26,886 nt of DNA from a virus: the IMG/VR virus record IMGVR_UViG_3300035073_000063, positions 1 through 26,886 of that record; one strand, written 5' to 3'. Positions 1 to 7,641 of the stretch are shown one piece after another; the first letter of the stretch is position 1, and the number at the start of each line of letters is the position of its first letter. Under the pieces are notes generated by a model. It was not told where the DNA came from, did no database searches, and saw nothing but the letters and a program-made list of their open reading frames with translations. A program made the position numbers and the translations under genes.

Positions 1-2859
1 GGTCTGAACGATCCCGTTGATGTTGTTGTTGTTCGACGCGACGAATTGCAGCTGTCGGCCGGGCATAAGCCAATATTTGATATCGACATAATTGGCGCCG
101 AGCGTGAAGGTCTTCGGCCGCACCGGCTGCCAATCGACGCCATCGAAGGCGACGCGCGACATGATCTTTCCAAAAATCTCGCCGATCCATCGATAACCGA
201 GGCGGTATGGATGGATGTGATTGGTGATCTGTAACATCGGGCCGACGTTGTAAATCGGACGCGTGCCGCGCTGGTCGATGATGTCGAGGAAAAGCTGATC
301 GATATAGGCCGAGGCGGACACGCCGCGATTGTTGGTCCCGTCCGACGAATAGCTGATCTGCGGAATGAAGCACATCACGTCGTCTGACTGGCCCGTGATC
401 CGCTTCACCGCCGCGTTGAACTTGTCGTAATAGGCGAAGAAGTCGGTCACATAATTCGTGTTCGAGGTGTCGGAGTGGCCCTGCTGCCAGATGAAGAATT
501 TCAGCTTGTAGCGCTTGCCGCGCGCGGTCGCCCAGTCTCTCGCAGCGACGATCGATTGGAGCAGCATCTCATATGTCGTAATGACATTCGGCGACGCGCC
601 CTCATTGTAAGACTTCAGCGCCTGCACCAGGATCGACGGGCTCGACTCAGCGGACAAATTGGCGATCGTGTTGCCGCCCGCGCTGGCATTGGTCAGCAGC
701 CAGTCGACGCGCGGCGCGCCGGCATGATTGATCAACCATTTCATCATCCCCCATTCGATCGTTTCGCCAGTGCTCGAAAAGCCGTTAGTTTTTGACACAT
801 TCCCGAATGTGTTGGTTTCGATCGTCATGGGACCGATCGAGTCGTTATTCGACGGCAGCGAATGCGCGAACACTCCCGGCAAAAATTCGCGCGTCAGTGA
901 ATTATGCTCGCCCGAGTTGGACGTGTTCTCGCGCGTCACCATGCCGTTCCAACCGTTCGGGTTGGTCCAGGTATCCGACGACGTGTCGATGGAACCTTGG
1001 CCCCATGACTGCCCGCTCTTCGCGACGCCCCATACCTCGGGCCGATAGTCGAGGCGCGTGGTCCCCGCGTAATCCGCGATGGCGTCATGCGACATCCGGA
1101 AGCCGTCCCAAGAGCAATCATCGATCACGGCGAACGCAGTGAACCAGTGCCGGACGCCATTCACCGGAATGGCGGGATTTACGCCGCGCGAATCCCCATT
1201 GATGTAGAAGTTCGCGAGATTGGTGATGTTGACCTGATGCGTCACGACGCCGAAGCTTTTCACCACCGACTCGTCATATCCGATCTCGACGCCATCGAGG
1301 AACATGTGGGTCCCCGAGGCGTCGCGGAAAATCGACATCTGATGACGTCCATTTCCGACGACGACGGTCGCCTTGCTCTGGACGGTGGCGATCGCGACGC
1401 CGTCATACATCGTGAAGAAAATCTGGCCGAGACGGTTGAGATATGCCTTCAGATATTTGCCGTCAGCAGACATGAATGCGAACAATTCGAAAATCACGTT
1501 GTTCGTGGCCCAAGCGCTGAAATTGCGAATATAGAATCCTCTGACCAGATTCGCATCCGCGTAGCCGCCTTCGAAGACATTGGTGAGGTCCGGCGTGTAG
1601 GTCGTGATCGTGTCGCCGGTGACCTGCGCAATGTCACCTTCGGTTCCGCCCGCCGCGACCATATCGGTTTTCAGCGGGTAGGTATTCGTCACGCCGATCT
1701 CGAAGACATGATGCAGCGCGAATTTGTCGGTCTTCGTCAGGATTCCGGACGCAATGGAAAGACCGGCCTGATTGTTGAAATAGATTCCCTTGTCTTGCAC
1801 CACTGGGCGCGGATCAGCCCCGGAGAAGAGCGTCGAGTGCAGCGAGAGGGTCAGCTCGGCCGCATCGATGCTCTTGAGTGTCGAGACGACGCCCGGCGCG
1901 TGAAATGTCTTCGGCCCGTCCGCATACCAGAGCGCCTTGAGGGCGCCGCGCGACGGGCTCGCCTTCGTCGAAAAGATGCTGTCGCGCACATGATCGAGCG
2001 GCTTCGACGCGGCGGAGATCGCCGAGTCGACGGAATCCACGAGCGCGGTCATGTCGGATTCGACCGCGGCGACGCGTGCGGCGAGTCCGTCGAATCCCAG
2101 GTCGGCGATCCACGTCCAAGCGCCGGCGCCATTGGAGATCGAGACGCCATTGCGATCGACCTGGCCTCCCGTGTCGGCGTTCGAGCTCTCATTGGCGCCC
2201 GTGCTCGCATAGACGATCGTCGAGCCCGTCGTGCCTGCGAGAGTCGTCACGCGGCCATTGTAGCCCGCCCCGCCGAGCCCGCGCACATTGACCGTCACGC
2301 CGACCGCAAGCCCGTGAGGATCCGTCGTCCCGACGGTCGCGACATTGGACGCACGCGAGCGTGTCGCTGTCGTTCCGACTACATCGGCGACGACCTCTCC
2401 CTGGACATTTGCCGCCGCATTGGTGACCGCGTCCCGCGCGGCCTCCGTCGCAAAGGTGAGCCGCCCCTCGATCAGCGACGTCCATGCCGCGTCATTCCAC
2501 GCGTAGAGCTTGTGGTCGGCCTCGATCAGGCAGAACATCCGCGTCGTCGGCGGCACAATGAACCAGGCGTCGTCCCGCCATTCGGCGACCTCATCGGGGC
2601 GGCCCGCCCAGTCATCCGTCGGGCTCGCGCCGATGATGTAGCGGTCTCCCGCCGCCGGCCACGCCGGCGGGGTGGAGAGGATCGCCTTGACGCTGAACGC
2701 CACGCTGCCGATCGGCAGCAAACCCGCGATCTGCGCCGCCGCATCGGCCGCACTGATCCGGAACGGCCCCTCGAGGCCAATCCCGCGATCGGAGTTTCCG
2801 AGAAATTCCTCGGCTGTCGTGACCGAGTCGATAGTCGTGATCACGTGTCCTGCAGTCAT
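1..2859 (-). CDS. Tail fibre / receptor-binding protein with SGNH-esterase-like domain (partial, 3' end beyond window)
   Basis: The minus strand is open without a stop from ATG 2859 to the window edge, giving at least 953 codons. The start has a strong ribosome site (GGAGGA) just upstream. Residues about 50-125 resemble DUF2793, a domain of alphaproteobacterial phage tail proteins (STPPAWPAAGDRYIIG, then WRDDAWF). Around residue 500-530 is a LamG/concanavalin-type strand pattern (GRHQMSIF, then FLDGVEIG). From about residue 610 there are SGNH-hydrolase blocks of the sialate O-acetylesterase kind: SGQSWGQGS with candidate nucleophile Ser618, FIWQQGHSD near 790-797, and NHIHPYRLGY with candidate catalytic His883. 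The usual DxxH aspartate position is Asn880. It probably sits at the tail tip, binds surface polysaccharide and removes acetyl groups. It follows the lambda-J-like gene, the normal place for a fibre. The domain calls are by motif only. Confidence 0.85.
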   Translation of the reverse strand, partial: MTAGHVITTIDSVTTAEEFLGNSDRGIGLEGPFRISAADAAAQIAGLLPIGSVAFSVKAILSTPPAWPAAGDRYIIGASPTDDWAGRPDEVAEWRDDAWFIVPPTTRMFCLIEADHKLYAWNDAAWTSLIEGRLTFATEAARDAVTNAAANVQGEVVADVVGTTATRSRASNVATVGTTDPHGLAVGVTVNVRGLGGAGYNGRVTTLAGTTGSTIVYASTGANESSNADTGGQVDRNGVSISNGAGAWTWIADLGFDGLAARVAAVESDMTALVDSVDSAISAASKPLDHVRDSIFSTKASPSRGALKALWYADGPKTFHAPGVVSTLKSIDAAELTLSLHSTLFSGADPRPVVQDKGIYFNNQAGLSIASGILTKTDKFALHHVFEIGVTNTYPLKTDMVAAGGTEGDIAQVTGDTITTYTPDLTNVFEGGYADANLVRGFYIRNFSAWATNNVIFELFAFMSADGKYLKAYLNRLGQIFFTMYDGVAIATVQSKATVVVGNGRHQMSIFRDASGTHMFLDGVEIGYDESVVKSFGVVTHQVNITNLANFYINGDSRGVNPAIPVNGVRHWFTAFAVIDDCSWDGFRMSHDAIADYAGTTRLDYRPEVWGVAKSGQSWGQGSIDTSSDTWTNPNGWNGMVTRENTSNSGEHNSLTREFLPGVFAHSLPSNNDSIGPMTIETNTFGNVSKTNGFSSTGETIEWGMMKWLINHAGAPRVDWLLTNASAGGNTIANLSAESSPSILVQALKSYNEGASPNVITTYEMLLQSIVAARDWATARGKRYKLKFFIWQQGHSDTSNTNYVTDFFAYYDKFNAAVKRITGQSDDVMCFIPQISYSSDGTNNRGVSASAYIDQLFLDIIDQRGTRPIYNVGPMLQITNHIHPYRLGYRWIGEIFGKIMSRVAFDGVDWQPVRPKTFTLGANYVDIKYWLMPGRQLQFVASNNNNINGIVQT

Positions 2860-2911
2860 AGAGTCCTCCATTTTTGGATGTGTAGATGCGGCGCGATGGC
2901 GCCGCGCCAGA
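2860..2911 (-). other. Intergenic GC hairpin between tip protein and fibre
   Basis: This 52-base gap holds a perfect 7-bp inverted repeat (GCGGCGC at 2888-2894, GCGCCGC at 2899-2905) with a 4-base loop, just after the stop of the J-like gene. No T-run follows on the minus strand, so a full intrinsic terminator is unlikely. It may slow polymerase or protect an mRNA end. The remaining sequence carries the GGAGGA ribosome site of the fibre gene. Confidence 0.35.
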
Positions 2912-5905
2912 TCAGGCCGAAGTGACCTGGACGATGATCGGCGCGCCGCTCTCGACTCCCGAGGAGTCGATGAGCCGGGCGCCGAAGCTGTATTCGGTCG
3001 CGGATGTGATCGCGGGCGTCGTGCTGTCGTGAGGATTCGACGATTGCGCGTCGAGCTGCGACGTCAGATTGGCCCACGATGTCCAGTGACCGACCCTGTA
3101 TTTAATCAGCACGTCACCGCCGGCTGGCGCGGTCGCGAAGGTGAAGCGCCATGTCGTGGCATCGAGCTGCGCGGCGGAGAAGCTCGTCAGACCGCTCGGC
3201 GCCGGATCGGTCGCGGCGACGATGTGGGTGACGATGTCCGAATAGCCGCTATCGCCGCCGGGCCCCAGCGCCTCGGCGCGCAGCTCGACGATGTCGGCGG
3301 CAGAATAGGTGGTGATGATCGTCGAGCCGGGGCTCGCGCCGAATTCGATCGTCGTCCAGCCGCCAGAACCCTGTAGCCGATGCTGCAGGCGGTAGGAGGT
3401 GACCGGACCGCCGGCCGAGGATCGAGCCAGCTTGACAAACAGAGTGGACGATCCGGCGGCCGGCGAGATCGCCGAGGAGAGGATCGAGGCGAAGAGCGGA
3501 ATGGCCGCCGCGAGATAGGAGGTCTCGACATCGGCGCCGACCGAGCCATCCCATTCGGGCACCTCGGCCGCATCAGTGTATTCGTGAATCTGCGGCGCGT
3601 GGTCGACGAGGATGATGCGCCGATCGAGATCGCCGATCGATTCGATCCGCTTGACGACGCAGTCGAGCGTCACCTCCTCGGCGAGGCCGAACATTGCGAG
3701 ATCGCCGACAGAGGGCAGGGCGCCGGAGCCGGCGAGGAGCAGCGACAGGGTCTCGCCCGGCTCCGTCACGACGTACCGGAATATGCCCATGTCCGGACCC
3801 GTCGGGCTCGCGCCGATGTGGCGGAAGACAACGGCGTAAGACTCGCCTTCCTTCATCTCGACGATCTCGTCGAGCCTCACGATATTGCCGGTCACTGAGC
3901 GCACACGCGCGGATTTCATTACCTCGTTCAGCATGTCGTTGGAGACCTGCACGCGCGAGAAGCGCTCGAATGTGAGGGCCTCGAAATCCATCTCGCAGGA
4001 ATATTCATCCTTGCGAAACTCCATCTCGTAATGACGCCACAGGCCGACGCGATAGGCGGCGTCGGGATCGGTCACGCCGGGCGGCGAGAGCTCCTCGACG
4101 ATGCGCGGGTCGCCGATGAAGTCGGGCCGCGGCACGATGCGCTCGGCCCATTCGTAGTCATTGGTCCGGTCGCGGAAGCGCACGCGAAAGGCGTCGGGAC
4201 GCCGCACGCGCTGGCGGCGGATCGTGAAGTTGCGCGAGTTGCGCGGCGTGATCCAGCCGTCGATCTCCGTCTTCGGCTCGTCGACGCCGACGCTCAATTT
4301 GCCGGCGCGCATGATCGGCACGGCGCGGCCGGCCGAGGCGATGTCCGCAAGGACCTCGCTGAAGGAGGAGGGGAAGTCGTGGAAGCGGCTATAGGTGAGA
4401 TTGCGCGCCTCACAGCTCTCGTGCCACTGCTGCAGCCGTTCGAGATCGAGGCGATCGTCGGACCGCGGAAAGGCGATGACGGGCCCTTGCGCCACCCAGC
4501 GAAAGCCGCTCGCGGGATTTTCCGTCTCGGCCTCGGACCATGTCCCCGAGCCGGCGTTCCACTCGAGCGCGACGCGCGTCACCAGCGCGTTGAGCATGTC
4601 GACGCGGCCGTTGATCTGCCACGTCGCGCGCACGTCGACGGCGACGAGGCTCATCGGCTTCTTGAAGTTGACCGGATAGCGGTAGCGATAGGTGCGCAGC
4701 GCCGTCCAGATCGAGCGCGAGATGATGCGCCATTCCTGCGCCGACTGATCGACGAAATCCCAATCCTGGTCGAGCCGATAAAAGCGGATGAAATAGCTCT
4801 CCTGCGTCGGCGGCTCCCATTCCCAGGTGGCGATCAGCTGATGCTGCTGCACGCCGGAGACCGCCCAGTCGCCGAGCACGGTCCAGCTCTCCGACGACGC
4901 CGGCCGCGCCTGCACGCGGAAATTGACGGTCCAGGGCCCCTGCTGCATCACCTGCTGCTCGCCGGACTGAATCTGGAAGAAGGAGATCAGTCCGGCCGGG
5001 AAGGTGACCTCGAGGGAGATGAGATTGGCGCCGGACGCGCTTCGGCGCACATCCGGTCCGAAATCGGTCACCGTCGATTGCAGCAGCTCGACGGCGACCT
5101 CTTCCTCTATGACCTGGACGTTATAGAGGGTGACCGGATCCTCGCCTTCCCATCCGCCGCGCAGCTCATAGGCGAGCTGCTTATAGTCGCCGATCGGCGT
5201 GTCGCGGATGCGCAGATCATCGATCTGCACGCCGCCATAGCCGGCGGTGAGGAGGGCGATCGAATGCACGTCGCCATTGTAGACGTCGCGATAGGGCCTC
5301 GCGACATGGACCAAGGCGACGCGCATCCGGCCGAGGACGAAAGGCACGGCGCCGCCGGGATTGATCGGATTGGACCATCCGGCGATCGAATAGCTCTGAG
5401 AGGTGGAGCCCGCCGCATTCTGCGCCTGCGCGCTGCGCTGCGGCACGAGCGTGTTGACCAGGAAGTGACCGGCGAGGAGGAGGCCGCCGGTGACGGCGGA
5501 GACGGTGCCGGCGAAAAGAGCTGTTCCCTCCGCAATGCCGAGGCCTGTCGCGACCGCCGGCCCCAGATAAACTTGCCCGAGCGCGACAGCCGCCACCGTC
5601 GCGGCGAGTAGGAGCCCAGCTTTTAGCGCATCGGGCTTTCCTGGCAGCACTCGAACGACGACGATCATACCCGGCTGCGGACGCACCTTGCTCCACAGGC
5701 GACGCTCGAAGGCGGCGTCGCCGATCGTCACTCGGATCGCCGTCTCCTCATTGTCGAGGACGCGCGACGGGATCATCGCCGCGACGATCTCCGCGAGCGT
5801 CACTCCAGCGGCGAAGACGCGGGTCTCGCGACGCGCGAGATCGATCCATGGCAGGCCGACGGCCGAGACCGGCGCCGGATCGACGGTCGTCAATTCCTGC
5901 GACAT
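2912..5905 (-). CDS. Lambda-J / TipJ-like host-specificity tail-tip protein
   Basis: The protein has 997 residues from ATG 5905, whose start overlaps the stop of the NlpC/P60 gene (TGATG). A longer reading from a TTG at 5935 is possible but lacks support. The N-terminal third holds a long hydrophobic Ala/Gly/Leu stretch (about 95-165), followed by AGWSNPINPGGAVPFVLGRM, typical of the central tip protein of siphophages and of the J-like proteins of gene transfer agents. The middle is a large beta-rich tip region. The C-terminus carries fibronectin-III-like segments (about 790-997, for example TSFSAAQLDATTWRF). It should form the central tail tip that closes the tube and carries the fibre. Position after TMP, tip proteins and NlpC/P60, and before the fibre, matches lambda H-M-L-K-I-J order. 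Confidence 0.88.
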   Translation of the reverse strand: MSQELTTVDPAPVSAVGLPWIDLARRETRVFAAGVTLAEIVAAMIPSRVLDNEETAIRVTIGDAAFERRLWSKVRPQPGMIVVVRVLPGKPDALKAGLLLAATVAAVALGQVYLGPAVATGLGIAEGTALFAGTVSAVTGGLLLAGHFLVNTLVPQRSAQAQNAAGSTSQSYSIAGWSNPINPGGAVPFVLGRMRVALVHVARPYRDVYNGDVHSIALLTAGYGGVQIDDLRIRDTPIGDYKQLAYELRGGWEGEDPVTLYNVQVIEEEVAVELLQSTVTDFGPDVRRSASGANLISLEVTFPAGLISFFQIQSGEQQVMQQGPWTVNFRVQARPASSESWTVLGDWAVSGVQQHQLIATWEWEPPTQESYFIRFYRLDQDWDFVDQSAQEWRIISRSIWTALRTYRYRYPVNFKKPMSLVAVDVRATWQINGRVDMLNALVTRVALEWNAGSGTWSEAETENPASGFRWVAQGPVIAFPRSDDRLDLERLQQWHESCEARNLTYSRFHDFPSSFSEVLADIASAGRAVPIMRAGKLSVGVDEPKTEIDGWITPRNSRNFTIRRQRVRRPDAFRVRFRDRTNDYEWAERIVPRPDFIGDPRIVEELSPPGVTDPDAAYRVGLWRHYEMEFRKDEYSCEMDFEALTFERFSRVQVSNDMLNEVMKSARVRSVTGNIVRLDEIVEMKEGESYAVVFRHIGASPTGPDMGIFRYVVTEPGETLSLLLAGSGALPSVGDLAMFGLAEEVTLDCVVKRIESIGDLDRRIILVDHAPQIHEYTDAAEVPEWDGSVGADVETSYLAAAIPLFASILSSAISPAAGSSTLFVKLARSSAGGPVTSYRLQHRLQGSGGWTTIEFGASPGSTIITTYSAADIVELRAEALGPGGDSGYSDIVTHIVAATDPAPSGLTSFSAAQLDATTWRFTFATAPAGGDVLIKYRVGHWTSWANLTSQLDAQSSNPHDSTTPAITSATEYSFGARLIDSSGVESGAPIIVQVTSA

Positions 5906-6330
5906 CACGATTCTTTCATTGAAGTATGACGGCAAAAGCCGGTCAGCCGAAGCGACCAGGGCTGCTCGCGATAGTGGATCAGATGCGCGCCATTATGCGT
6001 GTCGACATGCAGCGCGACGCCAGGGCGCGTGACGATCGCGAGATGACTCTCGACGCCATGAAAGAGGAACAAGGCGACATCGAAGCACCGCTCCGTCCCG
6101 GGCGCGATGCGGCGCCAATCGCCGATTTCGCACGCCTCGGCGATGATCGCGGTGATCTCGTCCCGCTCATCGGCGGTCACATAGCGGTCGGCATAGGAGA
6201 CGAGATCGAGGCCGAGCTGGTCGCGATAGACCAGGCGCAGCAGGCCGTAGCAATCGACGCCACGGCGATCGGCGCCGCGCGCGCGCCAGGGCAGGCCGAT
6301 ATAGACATTCGACCAGGACTCGACGATCAT
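5905..6330 (-). CDS. NlpC/P60-type tail-tip peptidase
   Basis: The protein has 141 residues from ATG 6330, with GGAG six bases upstream; longer readings would run into the divergent gene. The motif GVDCYGLLR puts the catalytic Cys at residue 27, and SHLAIVT puts the catalytic His at 96, as in NlpC/P60 cysteine peptidases that cut peptidoglycan peptides. In siphophages and gene transfer agents this protein sits in the tail tip and opens the wall during DNA entry. It overlaps the J-like gene by one base and corresponds in position to lambda K. The next gene upstream on the same strand is separated by an inserted plus-strand gene. Confidence 0.9.
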   Translation of the reverse strand: MIVESWSNVYIGLPWRARGADRRGVDCYGLLRLVYRDQLGLDLVSYADRYVTADERDEITAIIAEACEIGDWRRIAPGTERCFDVALFLFHGVESHLAIVTRPGVALHVDTHNGAHLIHYREQPWSLRLTGFCRHTSMKES

Positions 6331-6361
6331 TTCGTCTCCATAATTGTTGGAGGAATTTCCT
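6331..6361. promoter_or_regulatory. 31-base divergent intergenic region with two ribosome sites
   Basis: This gap separates the minus-strand peptidase gene from the plus-strand lipoprotein-like gene. It carries a ribosome site for each direction (GGAG toward 6330, GGAGGA toward 6362). It is too short to hold two full promoters, so a promoter for the plus-strand gene would have to lie partly inside the peptidase gene. Confidence 0.45.
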
Positions 6362-6709
6362 ATGAAGCGAGCATTTTCTCTCGTGATCGCCGCCAGTTTT
6401 TGCGCGAGCTGCAATACAGCGAAGGATTATCCACTGACGACGATCGTCATTCCTGGAAACTACAGCCGCCTCGCCGCTTGCGCCTATCATCAATTGAGCG
6501 AGGAAAGCTCGATCGGCCTCACACACACCGAAATGTCCGGGATCAACACCGCGGAGATAAAGTCCAGCGCTGGCATGGTGGTGGCCTATGAAGCGCGATT
6601 CAAAGGAGAGGGCGATTTCACACATATCGAAGTCAGAGCAATGCCTACGGTCAGAGGCACAACCTTCTACGCAGAGAAGATTCGCGATGCGGCGCTCTCC
6701 TGCGGATGA
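6362..6709 (+). CDS. Small secreted, lipoprotein-like protein (moron candidate)
   Basis: The protein has 115 residues from ATG 6362, chosen because GGAGGA lies seven bases upstream and a signal peptide begins at once. It starts MKRAF, has a hydrophobic core, then CASC near residues 17-20, a weak lipobox because the -3 residue is Cys instead of Leu. It should therefore be exported and perhaps lipid-anchored. The rest is soluble with no domain I recognise (ends AEKIRDAALSCG). Extra cysteines could form disulfides in the periplasm. It is the only gene in the window on the plus strand, set between minus-strand tail genes and ending one base before the stop of its convergent neighbour. That is typical of a moron, such as a superinfection-exclusion or lysogenic-conversion gene. 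That role is inference; a spanin-like or immunity function is not excluded. Confidence 0.75.
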   Translation: MKRAFSLVIAASFCASCNTAKDYPLTTIVIPGNYSRLAACAYHQLSEESSIGLTHTEMSGINTAEIKSSAGMVVAYEARFKGEGDFTHIEVRAMPTVRGTTFYAEKIRDAALSCG

Positions 6710-7210
6710 TCACCAGAACAGGCCGGAACAATTCTCCTTGCCCATGGTGTCGCAAGGGCAGGGCTCGTCGCCGTCCACATAAGCGAGATCGAGCGTCAGC
6801 ACGCCGGCGACCCCCGCGCTTTGCACCACGCGCATGTCGCCATAGACGAATTCGACCTCGTCGGGCGCGGCCGCCCGCACGATCTGAAACAGGACCGCCA
6901 CCTCGCCGTCGACGGCGCGCAGGGCGCGCTCGAACCTGCCGTCGATATCGTCGATGACGAGCTGGCCGGAGCCCGCGCCGGTATAGTCCGCATCGGGGAG
7001 AGTGATGCCACGCAGCGCGAAAAGATAATCGGCGCCGTTCGACCTGGTGCCATAGACGAGCGGCTCCACGGAGAACCGCTCGGCATTGTCCGAGGAGAGA
7101 CGCAAGGGCTCCTCGAGATCGGGATGGGAGATGGTGACCAGCACCACGCCGACATCGCCGGTCGCTTCGGCGAGCATGGCGCGGCGCATGTCGAGCGAGA
7201 CATAGGGCAC
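6710..7210 (-). CDS. DUF1833-like tail-tip protein
   Basis: The protein has 166 residues starting MPYVSLDMRRAM. The beta-rich body (HPDLEEPLRLSSD, then YLFALRGITLPD) matches the pattern of the DUF1833 phage family, which lies between tape measure and NlpC/P60 genes and is thought to be a tail-tip or hub component corresponding in place to lambda L. The C-terminus is unusual: it ends in a short cysteine cluster (EPCPCDTMGKENCSGLFW) with three Cys in the last 17 residues. Lambda L carries an iron-sulfur cluster in its C-terminal domain, so a metal site is conceivable, but three cysteines alone do not prove it. It is separated from the next gene upstream by 11 bases. Confidence 0.75.
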   Translation of the reverse strand: MPYVSLDMRRAMLAEATGDVGVVLVTISHPDLEEPLRLSSDNAERFSVEPLVYGTRSNGADYLFALRGITLPDADYTGAGSGQLVIDDIDGRFERALRAVDGEVAVLFQIVRAAAPDEVEFVYGDMRVVQSAGVAGVLTLDLAYVDGDEPCPCDTMGKENCSGLFW

Positions 7211-7221
7211 GGGGGAGACCC

Positions 7222-7641
7222 TCAGGGCATCACGAAGAGCGAGAGGCCGATGCGATAGCGCAGGCCGACCGAGGCGATCTGGGGCATGTCATCGAGCTGC
7301 ACGATGCAATGGCGCCGCGTTCCGATCGGCGCGCCGCTCGAGTCGAGGATCATGTTTCCGGCGCTGTCGAGCAGGGCCAAGCCGTCGCGCTCGGGATCGA
7401 ACATCAAGAAGGGCAGGGCGCCGCCGGCGATGTCGAGATCGAGAAAATCGTCGAGCGCCATCTTCTGCCCGGCGTCGATCCAAATCTCGGCCTGGACCGG
7501 CCGCGCGGTATTGGAGAAGCGGCGCCGCTGCTTGCCGCCGCCGGCGTCGGTCTTGCTGCGCAGGCGCCCGTCGCCATAGGCGCCCGAATAGTTCGGACGC
7601 AGCGCCTGCGGCAGCACGGCGGGCCAGACGGGGAGCGCCAT
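7222..7641 (-). CDS. Minor tail (tip) protein, lambda-M-like position
   Basis: The protein has 139 residues from ATG 7641, which shares one base with the stop of the tape-measure gene (TGATG coupling). It begins MALPVWPAVLPQALRPNY and contains TDAGGGKQRRRF followed by beta-strand-rich sequence. The opening and the basic RRRF stretch are typical of small tail proteins found just after tape-measure genes in alphaproteobacterial siphophages, where lambda has M. It is probably part of the distal-tail ring or tip. No catalytic motif is visible. A much longer reading frame exists upstream (to 8052), but it lies inside the tape-measure gene and is rejected. Confidence 0.72.
   Translation of the reverse strand: MALPVWPAVLPQALRPNYSGAYGDGRLRSKTDAGGGKQRRRFSNTARPVQAEIWIDAGQKMALDDFLDLDIAGGALPFLMFDPERDGLALLDSAGNMILDSSGAPIGTRRHCIVQLDDMPQIASVGLRYRIGLSLFVMP

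Noticed and set aside
1087-2925. Long plus-strand open frame (612 codons), apparently coding
   Set aside because: It is antisense to the tail-fibre gene, its product is Arg/Asp/His-rich with no known domain, and the minus frame gives recognised domains. It is a GC-codon shadow.
4031-5611. Plus-strand open frame of 526 codons
   Set aside because: Antisense to the J-like tip gene, very Arg/Asp/Ala-rich, no ribosome site or domain.
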